A stretch of DNA of 48,759 nt, from contig NZ_JAEMUX010000068.1 in the NCBI RefSeq assembly GCF_016598475.1, positions 1 to 48,759 of the forward strand, written 5' to 3'. Within the stretch, counting starts at the first letter, position 1, and every line of letters starts with the position of its first letter. The notes below the pieces were generated by a model. The model did not search any database. It saw nothing but the letters and a program-made list of their open reading frames with translations, and was not told the origin of the DNA. Made by a program: the position numbers and the translations under genes. The stretch comes from Streptomyces adelaidensis. GTDB taxonomy: Bacteria; Actinomycetota; Actinomycetes; Streptomycetales; Streptomycetaceae. Positions 40,296 through 48,032 of the stretch are shown here, piece after piece.

Positions 40296-41438
40296 GTGGT
40301 TCTGAAAACCTTCGGCTGGTCGTTCGCGGTCACCGCGCTCGGCTTGGTCGCAGCGGTTCTCTACGACGGATGGACGGCGCTCGGGCTCGTCGCCATCCTG
40401 TCCATCCTGGAGATCTCGCTGTCCTTCGACAACGCGGTGGTCAACGCCGGGATCCTGAAGAAGATGAATGCCTTCTGGCAGAAGATCTTCCTCACCATCG
40501 GCATCCTCATCGCCGTGTTCGGTATGCGCCTGGTCTTCCCCGTCGTGATCGTCGCCATCAGCGCCAAGCTGGGTCCGATCGAGGCCGTCGACCTGGCGCT
40601 CACCGACAAGGACCAGTACCAGCAGTACGTGACTGACGCCCATCCGTCGATCGCGGCCTTCGGCGGTATGTTCCTGCTGATGATCTTCCTGGACTTCATC
40701 TTCGAGGACCGGGACATCAAGTGGCTGGGCTGGCTGGAGCGCCCGCTCTCCAAGCTCGGCAAGATCGACATGCTGTCGGCCTGTATCGCGATGATCATCC
40801 TGCTGGTCACCTCGATGACCTTCGCGACCAACGCCCACCAGCACGGCGGCGCCCACGTCGACAAGGCGCAGACGGTCCTGATCTCCGGCCTCCTGGGCCT
40901 CATCACCTATCTGATCGTCGGTGGTCTCTCGGGCTTCTTCGAGAACAAGCTGGAGGAAGAGGAGGAGCGCGAGCACGAGGAGGAGGAAGCGGCGGAGCGC
41001 ACCGGCAAGCCGCGCTCGGCCGTCGCCCTCGCCGGCAAGGCCGCGTTCTTCATGTTCCTCTACCTGGAGGTCCTCGACGCGTCCTTCTCCTTCGACGGTG
41101 TCATCGGCGCCTTCGCCATCACCAACGACATCGTCCTGATGGCGCTGGGCCTCGGCATCGGCGCCATGTACGTCCGGTCGCTGACCGTGTACCTGGTCCG
41201 CCAGGGCACCCTCGACGACTACGTCTACCTGGAGCACGGCGCGCACTACGCGATCGGCGCCCTCGCCGCGATCCTGCTCATCACCATCCAGTACGAGATC
41301 AACGAGATCATCACCGGTCTCATCGGTGTCGTCCTGATCGGCTGGTCCTTCTGGTCCTCCGTCCGCCGCAACAAGGCGCTGGCGGACGCGGAGGGAAAAG
41401 CTGACACCTCCAAGGAGGAGGTCTCCTCCGGGGTGTGA
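40296..41438 (+). CDS. DUF475 / TerC-like integral membrane protein
   Basis: A 380-aa membrane protein of the TerC/YkoY superfamily. Two halves each carry the family signature: ISLSFDNAVVNAGIL (about 42-56) and ASFSFDGVIGAFAITNDIV (about 262-280), with buried acidic residues suited to metal-ion transport. A soluble Glu-rich loop (LEEEEEREHEEEEAAERTGK, about 217-237) separates them. TerC relatives export manganese or work with TerD proteins at the membrane. GTG 40296 has a weak GGGTAG upstream. A 16-bp terminator hairpin follows at 41466-41509. Its position beside two terD genes supports a shared stress function. Confidence 0.92.
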   Translation: MVLKTFGWSFAVTALGLVAAVLYDGWTALGLVAILSILEISLSFDNAVVNAGILKKMNAFWQKIFLTIGILIAVFGMRLVFPVVIVAISAKLGPIEAVDLALTDKDQYQQYVTDAHPSIAAFGGMFLLMIFLDFIFEDRDIKWLGWLERPLSKLGKIDMLSACIAMIILLVTSMTFATNAHQHGGAHVDKAQTVLISGLLGLITYLIVGGLSGFFENKLEEEEEREHEEEEAAERTGKPRSAVALAGKAAFFMFLYLEVLDASFSFDGVIGAFAITNDIVLMALGLGIGAMYVRSLTVYLVRQGTLDDYVYLEHGAHYAIGALAAILLITIQYEINEIITGLIGVVLIGWSFWSSVRRNKALADAEGKADTSKEEVSSGV

Positions 41439-41465
41439 CCACCCGTGAGGTGAGGGAACGCTCTG

Positions 41466-41509
41466 AGCGGGGCGGCCGACGCGGATTCGTCCTCGTCGGC
41501 CGCCCCGCT
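41466..41509 (+). terminator. terminator after the DUF475/TerC-like gene
   Basis: AGCGGGGCGGCCGACG (41466-41481) pairs with CGTCGGCCGCCCCGCT (41494-41509), a 16-bp perfect stem with a 12-nt loop starting 28 nt after the stop codon. Confidence 0.85.
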
Positions 41510-41548
41510 GGTGGTTGACCACGACGACACGGCAGGTGTGGGGCGGGC

Positions 41549-42289
41549 ATGAGTTTCCTGGACAACCTCTGGCGCGGGCGGGCCTCGGAGTTCGACGCGG
41601 GCAGCGCGGCGACCAACGCCATCGAGCTGACCAAGCGGCAGCAGAAGGTGTCGCTCAGCAAGCAGAACGCGGCGGCGGGCCATCTGCGGGTCAACCTGTC
41701 CTGGCGGATGCGCACGTCCGACATCGGCGGGATGAAGCGGCAGAGCGTGCTGCGGCACCCCTTCAAGGCCCTGCGGCCCGAGGAGGTACAGGCGCACAGC
41801 CAGAGCATGGTCAACGTCGACCTCGACCTCGGCTGTCTGTACGAGCTGGCCGACGGGACGAAGGGGGTCGTCCAGCCGCTGGGCGGCTTCCTCGGCGACA
41901 TCAACGAACCGCCGTACATGCGGCTCAGCGGGGACGACCGGTTCGGGTCGGGGTCCGGCGAGACGATGTACATCAACCTCGACCACCGGGACGCCTTCAA
42001 GCGGATGCTGGTCTTCGTCTACATCTACGACCAGACACCGGCGTTCGACCGTACGCACGCGATCGTGACGCTGTATCCGAGCAACGGTCCACGCATCGAG
42101 ATAGGCCTGGACGAGAGGCACCCTCAGGCCCGGTCGTGCGCGGTGGTGATGATCGAGAACGTGAAGGGGGAGATCCTGGTGCGCCGGGAGGTGAAGTTCG
42201 TCTACGGCTTCCAGGCGGAGCTCGACCGGTTGTACGGGTGGGGCCTGCAGTGGGGGCGGGGCTACAAGTCCAAGGCCGATCGCTCGTAG
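41549..42289 (+). CDS. TerA/TerD-superfamily tellurium-resistance-like protein
   Basis: A 246-aa soluble protein with a divergent TerD-like domain: IELTKRQQKVSLSKQNAAAGHLRVNLSW corresponds to the usual G-x-K-x-S-L-x-K...V-x-L-x-W, followed by MVNVDLDLGCLYELADGTKGVVQPLG. The tail (LVRREVKFVYGFQAELDRLYGWGLQWGRGYKSKADRS) is typical of ter-linked proteins of this length. The canonical SVEHTGDNLTGEG loop of TerD is missing, so calcium binding may be lost. ATG 41549 is preceded only by GGGGCGGGC. It is convergent with the next TerD-like gene, 10 nt apart. Confidence 0.8.
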   Translation: MSFLDNLWRGRASEFDAGSAATNAIELTKRQQKVSLSKQNAAAGHLRVNLSWRMRTSDIGGMKRQSVLRHPFKALRPEEVQAHSQSMVNVDLDLGCLYELADGTKGVVQPLGGFLGDINEPPYMRLSGDDRFGSGSGETMYINLDHRDAFKRMLVFVYIYDQTPAFDRTHAIVTLYPSNGPRIEIGLDERHPQARSCAVVMIENVKGEILVRREVKFVYGFQAELDRLYGWGLQWGRGYKSKADRS

Positions 42290-42299
42290 CCGCGCACCC

Positions 42300-43118
42300 T
42301 CAGCGGCCGATGAACTGCGGGCCCTGCGGAGGCAGACGGAAGTCGGGGTCCAGGGCTGCCGCCGTGGGCTGGGGGTAGCCGTAGGCCGGGCCGCCGGTGG
42401 TCGGCGGGGCCGGCTGGGCCGCTGGGTAGCCGTAGGCGGGCTGCGTGCGGGCCGCCGGAGGGTAGCCGTACGAGGGCTGGGACGGGACGCCGGCGGGGGG
42501 CTGCTCCGGGGGCAGGGGGGCCGAGGGCTCCGGGGACGGAACCTGCGTCGTGGTCGCCGCCGCTGCCGCCGCCTCGGTCTCGTCCACGTAGATGCCGAAG
42601 TCGGTGGCGAGACCCTGAAGGCCGTTGGTGTAACCCTCGCCCAGGGCACGGAACTTCCAGCCGCCGCCGCGGCGGTAGAGCTCGCCGCAGATGAGGGCGG
42701 TCTCCTCGCCGGTCTCGGGCTTGACGTCGAAGTACGCCAGGGGTTCGGCGTCGGCGACGGTGGCGTCGTACAGCAGGATGCGCAGGGACCGTACGCGGTC
42801 GAAGGAGAAGTCCTCGGCGGAGGCCACGAGGAGAATCTGGCCGACGGCGGACTCGACACCCGAGAGATCGGTCTGGATGGTGTCGGTGAGGCCTTCGGCG
42901 ACACGCTTCTTGCCGAGGCGCCAGACCTTGCCCGAGGGGTGGCGGGGCTGGTTGTAGAAGACGAAGTCCTCGTCGGACCGGACGCGTCCGTCGAGGCCTA
43001 GGAGCAGCGCCGAGGCGTCGACGTCCGGGGATCCTTGACCGGGCGCCCAGCGCAGCACGGCCCGGACCGCCGTGGCTTCGATCGGGACGTTCGACCCCTT
43101 CAGCATCGCGTGCGTCAT
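42300..43118 (-). CDS. TerD-domain protein with Pro/Gln/Tyr-rich C-terminal tail
   Basis: A 272-aa protein. Residues 5-178 form a TerD domain (LKGSNVPIEATAVRAVLRW, PDVDASALLL, DEDFVFYNQPRHPSGKVW, CGELYRRGGGWKFRALGEGY). The rest is a low-complexity tail with repeated SYGYP, AYGYP and AYGYP motifs, similar to tails that mediate protein association. The acidic loop that follows SVEHTGDNL in standard TerDs is replaced here by KVWRLGKKRV, so it may not bind calcium in the same way. ATG 43118 has AGGA about 8 nt upstream. It is divergent from the CitE-like lyase gene. Confidence 0.9.
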   Translation of the reverse strand: MTHAMLKGSNVPIEATAVRAVLRWAPGQGSPDVDASALLLGLDGRVRSDEDFVFYNQPRHPSGKVWRLGKKRVAEGLTDTIQTDLSGVESAVGQILLVASAEDFSFDRVRSLRILLYDATVADAEPLAYFDVKPETGEETALICGELYRRGGGWKFRALGEGYTNGLQGLATDFGIYVDETEAAAAAATTTQVPSPEPSAPLPPEQPPAGVPSQPSYGYPPAARTQPAYGYPAAQPAPPTTGGPAYGYPQPTAAALDPDFRLPPQGPQFIGR

Positions 43119-43308
43119 GCGGTCATCCTGCCCTCTCGGTCCTGATCACGACAACGCGGGGGCAGCGAAGCGTCGGTGAAATCGTCCAGCGCCCGTCATG
43201 GCCGGGTTACCAGAACTTCACGCTCGGCGGGAACTGATGTCACACATTTGTACGTACTATTACCGGCCACCATCACGACTGGCCGCCTAGCAGCCACGGG
43301 GGAAGCAC

Positions 43309-44475
43309 ATGCGTCATTTCGGGCACATCGCCCCTGAGGAGCGTCAGCGCCTCTTCTACCGGGAGCCGGAGTCCTTCACCGCCGACTCCCCGACCCGCAT
43401 ACTCGCCGCCGCGCTCGGCGCCACGCTCTACAGCCCGGCGACCCGGGAGCGACTGGCCGACGACATCGTCAGACAGGCCGGGCTCGGCGTGGTCTCCATG
43501 GTGCTGTGCCTGGAGGACTCGATCGACGACGCGGAGGTCGCGGGCGCCGAGGAGAACCTGGTCCGGCAGTTCGCCGAGCTCGACGCCCGCCCGGACGCCG
43601 AGCTTCCGCTGCTGTTCATCAGGGTCCGCTTCGCGGAACAGATACCCGACCTCGTACGCCGCTTCGGCCCCGCCGTACGGCTGTTGTCCGGGTTCGTCTT
43701 CCCCAAGTTCACCGAGGAACGGGGCGTCGCCTTCCTGGAGGCGCTCACCGCCGCGGAGGCCGCGAGCGGGCGGCGGCTGTTCGGCATGCCGGTGCTGGAA
43801 TCGCCCGAGCTGATGTACAGGGAGACGCGCGTAGAGGCCCTCCAGGGCATCGCGCACACCGTCGACAAGTACCGCGACCGCGTGCTCGCGCTGCGCCTCG
43901 GCGTCACCGACTTCTGCTCCTCCTACGCGCTGCGCCGGGCGCCCGACATGACGGCGTACGACGTCCAGATCGTCGCCTCCGTGATCGCGGACGTGGTGAA
44001 CGTGCTGGGGCGGGCCGACGGCACGGGGTTCACGGTGACCGGGCCGGTGTGGGAGTACTTCCGGGTCCAGGAGCGCATGTTCAAGCCACAGCTGCGCACG
44101 AGCCCCTTCGTGGAGAACCGGGCCAAGCGGCTGCGCGAGACGCTCATCGAGCACGCCCTGGACGGTCTGCTGCGCGAGATCTCCCTCGACCAGGCCAACG
44201 GGCTGCTCGGCAAGACCTGCATCCACCCCTCGCACGTACTGCCCGTGCACGCGCTGTCCGTGGTCAGCCATGAGGAGTTCGGCGACGCCCAGGACATCCT
44301 GCGGCCCGAGCGGGGCGGCGGCGGAGTCCTGCGTTCCGCCTCCCGGAACAAGATGAACGAGGTCAAGCCGCACCGCGCCTGGGCCGAGCGGGTCCTCCAG
44401 CGCGCCGAGGTCTTCGGCGTCGCCAACGAGGACATCGGGTTCGTCGATCTGCTGGCCGCCGGCCTGCCCGACTGA
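43309..44475 (+). CDS. HpcH/HpaI-type aldolase or citrate-lyase-like protein of the ter biosynthetic module
   Basis: A 388-aa TIM-barrel C-C lyase of the ter-linked class (C-C_Bond_Lyase type). Signatures include LCLEDSIDDAEVAGAEENL (about 65-83), LLFIRVRF, FVFPKFTEERG, LFGMPVLESPELMYRE, LRLGVTDFCSSYALRR and GKTCIHPSHV. CitE relatives cleave or form C-C bonds in acyl-CoA or oxo-acid substrates. In the published analysis of ter systems this gene occurs with two phosphoribosyltransferases and a HAD phosphatase, and the set is predicted to make a nucleoside-like small molecule; the product is unknown. ATG 43309 has GGGGGAAG upstream, and a TACTAT -10 lies near 43255. Confidence 0.88.
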   Translation: MRHFGHIAPEERQRLFYREPESFTADSPTRILAAALGATLYSPATRERLADDIVRQAGLGVVSMVLCLEDSIDDAEVAGAEENLVRQFAELDARPDAELPLLFIRVRFAEQIPDLVRRFGPAVRLLSGFVFPKFTEERGVAFLEALTAAEAASGRRLFGMPVLESPELMYRETRVEALQGIAHTVDKYRDRVLALRLGVTDFCSSYALRRAPDMTAYDVQIVASVIADVVNVLGRADGTGFTVTGPVWEYFRVQERMFKPQLRTSPFVENRAKRLRETLIEHALDGLLREISLDQANGLLGKTCIHPSHVLPVHALSVVSHEEFGDAQDILRPERGGGGVLRSASRNKMNEVKPHRAWAERVLQRAEVFGVANEDIGFVDLLAAGLPD

Positions 44476-44533
44476 GCTCCGGTGAGCTCCGGTGAGCTCC
44501 GGTGAGATCCGGTGAGATCCGGTGAGATCCGGT
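44474..44533 (+). repeat. 10-bp tandem repeat, six units, between CitE-like and PRTase genes
   Basis: Three units of GAGCTCCGGT (44474-44503) are followed by three of GAGATCCGGT (44504-44533). The first unit overlaps the stop codon of the upstream gene. The array ends about 50 nt before the AAGGA ribosome-binding site of the PRTase gene. Two homogeneous blocks suggest stepwise copy-number expansion. Confidence 0.95.
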
Positions 44534-44593
44534 TCGAATCCCTACGTCCCGCATCCGCGTCGTACCGACCAAGTCGTACCTACTAAGGAATCG

Positions 44594-47194
44594 ATGATTA
44601 ACGCAGTGAACGACACGACCGGCACGAGTGGATCGGTCTGGTCCGGTGCCTGGGTCGCCGAGCGGCTCGGGGTCGAACTGGTGGGCGGGGAGGAGCTGAG
44701 CGGTCTGCTGGGGCTCGCGCTGCGGCGCAACCCCAGGCGGGCGCATCTGCTGGTGTCGAACGTGCTCGGCAAGCATGTGCCGCAGTCGCCGGCCGTCGTG
44801 CACGGCCACGGGTTCGCGCTCGGCCGCCGGGTACGGGAGCTGTTGGGGCCGGCCGGGGTGCGGACCGCGGTCGTCCTCGGGTACGCCGAGACGGCCACCG
44901 GGCTCGGCCACTCGGTCGCGGACGGGGTGGGCGACGCGCCCTATCTGCACTCCACCCGGCGTCCGGTCGAGGGTGTCGACCAGGCCGGTGGCTTCGAGGA
45001 GTCCCACTCCCACGCCACCTCGCATCTGCTTCTGCCGCAGGACGCCACGCTGCTCGCGGGGCGGGGGCCGCTGGTGCTGGTCGACGACGAGTTCTCCACC
45101 GGGAACACCGTCCTCAACACCATTCGCGCGCTGCACGAGCGGTATCCGCGCGAGCGGTACGTCGTCGTGGCGCTGGTCGACATGAGGTCGGCCGCCGACC
45201 AGGGGCGCCTCGCGGAGTTCGCGCGGGAGATCGACGCCCGGGTGGATCTGGTGGCCGCGGCGAAGGGGACCGTGCGGCTGCCGGACGGGGTGCTGGAGAA
45301 GGGGCAGGCGCTCGTCGCCGAGTACGAGGCCGCGGCGGCGATCCCGGTCGTGGTTCCGGCCGGGGACGGCGCGGCCACGCGGGTCACCCCGGTCGACCTG
45401 GACTGGCCGGCCGGTGTGCCCGACGGCGGGCGGCACGGCTTCACGCCGGCGCACCGAGAGCGTCTGGCGGCCGCCCTGCCCGGCATGGCCGCGCGCCTCG
45501 CCGAGGCCCTCCCGGCGGGGGCCCGCCGGGTGCTGGTGCTCGGCTTCGAGGAGCTGATGTACGCGCCGCTGGCCCTCGCGCGGGAACTGGAACGCCTGCT
45601 GGAGGGGACCGGGGCGGAGATACGGTTCTCCACCACCACGCGGTCACCCGTCCTGGCCGTCGACGACCCCGGCTACGCGATACGCAGCCGCATCGTCTTC
45701 CCCGCGCACGACGATCCCGCCGACGGGCCCGGCGAGCGGTACGCGTACAACGTGGCCGGCGGGGGCTTCGACGCGGTGGTCGCCGTCGTCGACTCCGTGG
45801 CCGACACGCCCGCCCTGCACGCCGGTGACGGCCTGCTGGCGACCCTCGCCGCGCACACGCCCGGCGTGCTGCTGGCCGTCGTACCGTCGTTCGTGCCGTC
45901 GTCCGTGCCGTCGTTCGTGCCGTCGTTCGTCCCGCCCGTCCGGCACCGCGGGGACACGCCGGCCCGGCCGGCCCGGCCCGGCGCCGTCGCGGCGGCAGCG
46001 AAGAAGCCGACCCCGCACACCCCCGAAAGGCCCCCCATGCTCCCCGAGCCCCTACGCGGCCCCGACTTCTCCTCCTACGCGCCGGACGAGGTCGGCTGGC
46101 TGCTGCGGGACCTCTCGGACGTCACCCTGGAGGCGCCGACCGAGGAGCGGGAGGAGGCCATCCAGAGCGGCGGCGCGCACTACGCGGAGTCGCTGCCGGT
46201 CGAGTACCAGCCGAGTGAGCGGTATCAGGCGCTGTTCCAGAGCGCGCTGGAGGTGTCGGCCGACCGGATCGCGCTGGCTGTCGGCGTCGTCACCGAGACC
46301 GTCCTGGCCGAGCGGTCGTCGCGGCCGGTCATCGTGTCGCTGGCGCGGGCCGGCACACCCGTCGGTGTGCTGATGCGGCGTTGGGCGCGCTACCGGCACG
46401 GGATCGAGGTGCCGCACTACGCCGTGTCGATCGTGCGCGGACGCGGGATCGACGCCAACGCGCTGCGCTGGCTGGCGGCCCACCACGACCCCGCCGACGT
46501 CGTGTTCGTCGACGGCTGGACCGGCAAGGGCGCGATCACCCGTGAACTCGCGGCGGCGCTGCGGGAGTTCGAGAAGTCCGACCAGATCACCGGCTTCGAC
46601 CCGGAGATCGCGGTGCTCGCCGACCCCGGGTCCTGTGTGCGGACGTACGGCACCCGTGAGGACTTCCTCATCCCGTCCGCGTGCCTCAACTCGACCGTCT
46701 CCGGGCTGATCTCACGGACCGTGCTGCGCGCTGACCTCGTCGGCCCCGACGACTTCCACGGGGCGAAGTTCTACCGGGAGCTGGCCGGCGTCGACGTCTC
46801 CGTGGACTTCCTCGACGCCATAGCCGCCCGCTTCGGCGACGTCGCCGAAGCCGTGGACGCCCGGGCCAAGGAACTCCTCGCCGCCGATCGCACGCCGACC
46901 TGGGAGGGCTGGGCGGCCGTCGAGCGGATCAGCGAGGAGTACGGCATCCACGACGTGAACCTGGTCAAGCCCGGTGTCGGGGAGACCACTCGGGTGCTGC
47001 TGCGCCGGGTACCGTGGAAGATCCTCGCGCGAGCCGGGGCGGGCGCGGACCTCGACCACGTACGTCTGCTCGCCGAACAGAGAGGGGTCCCGGTGGAAGA
47101 GGTCGCCGAACTGCCGTACACCTGCGTGGGGTTGATCCACCCCCAGTACACGCGGGGCGCGACCGGCGCCGACGGCAAGGCGGTGGCGGTCTGA
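44594..47194 (+). CDS. fused phosphoribosyltransferase-TRSP and StiP/PRTase-PELOTA protein (ter biosynthetic module)
   Basis: An 866-codon frame. Part one (about 1-430) is a PRTase_2 domain with PRPP motif VLVDDEFSTGNTVLNTI, followed by a TRSP domain showing its name-giving TTTRSPVLAVDDPGY. A linker of about 50 residues (PSFVPSSVPSFVPSFVPP, then PARPARPG, AAAKKPTPHTPERP) leads to part two (from about 482), a StiP-type PRTase (YHYAESLPVEYQPS-like start, FVDGWTGKGAITREL, SACLNSTVSGL). It ends in a PELOTA RNA-binding domain (RVLLRRVPWKILARAG, PYTCVGLIHPQYTRG). I know these as two separate genes; the join has no stop. An internal ATG 46037 after GAAAGG could still start StiP alone (385 aa). ATG 44594 has AAGGA. 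The stop overlaps the HAD start. Confidence 0.85.
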   Translation: MINAVNDTTGTSGSVWSGAWVAERLGVELVGGEELSGLLGLALRRNPRRAHLLVSNVLGKHVPQSPAVVHGHGFALGRRVRELLGPAGVRTAVVLGYAETATGLGHSVADGVGDAPYLHSTRRPVEGVDQAGGFEESHSHATSHLLLPQDATLLAGRGPLVLVDDEFSTGNTVLNTIRALHERYPRERYVVVALVDMRSAADQGRLAEFAREIDARVDLVAAAKGTVRLPDGVLEKGQALVAEYEAAAAIPVVVPAGDGAATRVTPVDLDWPAGVPDGGRHGFTPAHRERLAAALPGMAARLAEALPAGARRVLVLGFEELMYAPLALARELERLLEGTGAEIRFSTTTRSPVLAVDDPGYAIRSRIVFPAHDDPADGPGERYAYNVAGGGFDAVVAVVDSVADTPALHAGDGLLATLAAHTPGVLLAVVPSFVPSSVPSFVPSFVPPVRHRGDTPARPARPGAVAAAAKKPTPHTPERPPMLPEPLRGPDFSSYAPDEVGWLLRDLSDVTLEAPTEEREEAIQSGGAHYAESLPVEYQPSERYQALFQSALEVSADRIALAVGVVTETVLAERSSRPVIVSLARAGTPVGVLMRRWARYRHGIEVPHYAVSIVRGRGIDANALRWLAAHHDPADVVFVDGWTGKGAITRELAAALREFEKSDQITGFDPEIAVLADPGSCVRTYGTREDFLIPSACLNSTVSGLISRTVLRADLVGPDDFHGAKFYRELAGVDVSVDFLDAIAARFGDVAEAVDARAKELLAADRTPTWEGWAAVERISEEYGIHDVNLVKPGVGETTRVLLRRVPWKILARAGAGADLDHVRLLAEQRGVPVEEVAELPYTCVGLIHPQYTRGATGADGKAVAV
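45884..45931 (+). repeat. 12-bp tandem repeat, four units, inside the PRTase-StiP linker
   Basis: Units CCGTCGTTCGTG, CCGTCGTCCGTG, CCGTCGTTCGTG and CCGTCGTTCGTC encode four Pro-Ser-Phe/Ser-Val repeats in frame. The array lies exactly where the TRSP domain ends, about 105 nt before the internal StiP start. Confidence 0.92.
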
Positions 47195-48006
47195 TGCCCG
47201 GACCCCAGGTACTCGTCGCGAGCGACCTCGACCGTACGCTCATCTACTCGGCCGCCGCGCTCGCGCTGACCATGCCGGACGCGCGGGCGCCCCGGCTGCT
47301 CACCGTCGAGGTGCACGAGAGCAAGCCGCTGTCGTACATGACGGAGACGGCCTCGCGGCTGCTCGCCGAACTGGGCGAGGCGGCCGTCTTCGTGCCGACG
47401 ACGACCCGGACGCGCAAGCAGTACCAGCGGATCAACCTGCCTGGTCCTGAGCCGAAGTACGCGATCTGCGCCAACGGCGGGCACCTGCTGGTGGACGGCG
47501 TCAGCGACGTCGCCTGGCACGAGCGGGTGACGGCCCGGCTCGCCGACGAGTGCGCGTCGCTCGACGAGGTGCGGGGCCACATGGAGGCCACGACGGACCC
47601 GGCCTGGGTGCGCAAGCACCGGGTCGCGGAGGATCTCTTCGTCTACCTCGTCGTCGAGCGCGAGCTGCTCCCCGAGGAGTGGGTGAAGGAGCTGGCGGTG
47701 TGGGCCGAGAACCGGGGCTGGACCGTCTCCCTCCAGGGGCGCAAGCTCTACGCCGTGCCGAAACCGCTGACGAAGAGCGCGGCGATGCGGGAAGTGGCCC
47801 GCCGGACCGGGGCCGAGCTGACGCTCGCGGCCGGTGACTCGCTGCTGGACGCGGATCTGCTGCTCGCGGCGGATCGGGCGTGGCGGCCGGGGCACGGGGA
47901 GTTGGCGGAGGCGGAGTGGTCCGGGCCGGAGGTCAGGGCGCTGCCGGAGCGGGGGGTGCTCGCCGGGGAGCGGATTCTTCGGGAGTTCTTGCGGGTCGTG
48001 CGTTAG
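47194..48006 (+). CDS. HAD-superfamily phosphatase of the ter biosynthetic module
   Basis: A 270-aa haloacid dehalogenase-type hydrolase. Motif I is VASDLDRTLIYS (nucleophile Asp11 and Asp13). PTTTRTRKQYQRI is in the motif II region, the motif III lysine lies around KPLTKSAAMREV, and motif IV is LAAGDSLLDADLLLAADRAW. A cap region with ANGGHLLVDG resembles Cof-type phosphatases acting on sugar phosphates or phosphonucleotides. Its ATG overlaps the preceding stop by one base (TGATG), so expression is coupled to the PRTase-StiP gene. It probably dephosphorylates an intermediate of the unknown product. Confidence 0.9.
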   Translation: MPGPQVLVASDLDRTLIYSAAALALTMPDARAPRLLTVEVHESKPLSYMTETASRLLAELGEAAVFVPTTTRTRKQYQRINLPGPEPKYAICANGGHLLVDGVSDVAWHERVTARLADECASLDEVRGHMEATTDPAWVRKHRVAEDLFVYLVVERELLPEEWVKELAVWAENRGWTVSLQGRKLYAVPKPLTKSAAMREVARRTGAELTLAAGDSLLDADLLLAADRAWRPGHGELAEAEWSGPEVRALPERGVLAGERILREFLRVVR

Positions 48007-48032
48007 TTCCTCACGGATGCGGACTGTGCCGG

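Noticed and set aside
44524..44560. GGTTCGAATCC resembling a tRNA T-arm after the 10-bp repeat
   Set aside because: The T stem does not pair beyond two bases, and no acceptor, D or anticodon arms are present upstream; the sequence there is the tandem repeat.
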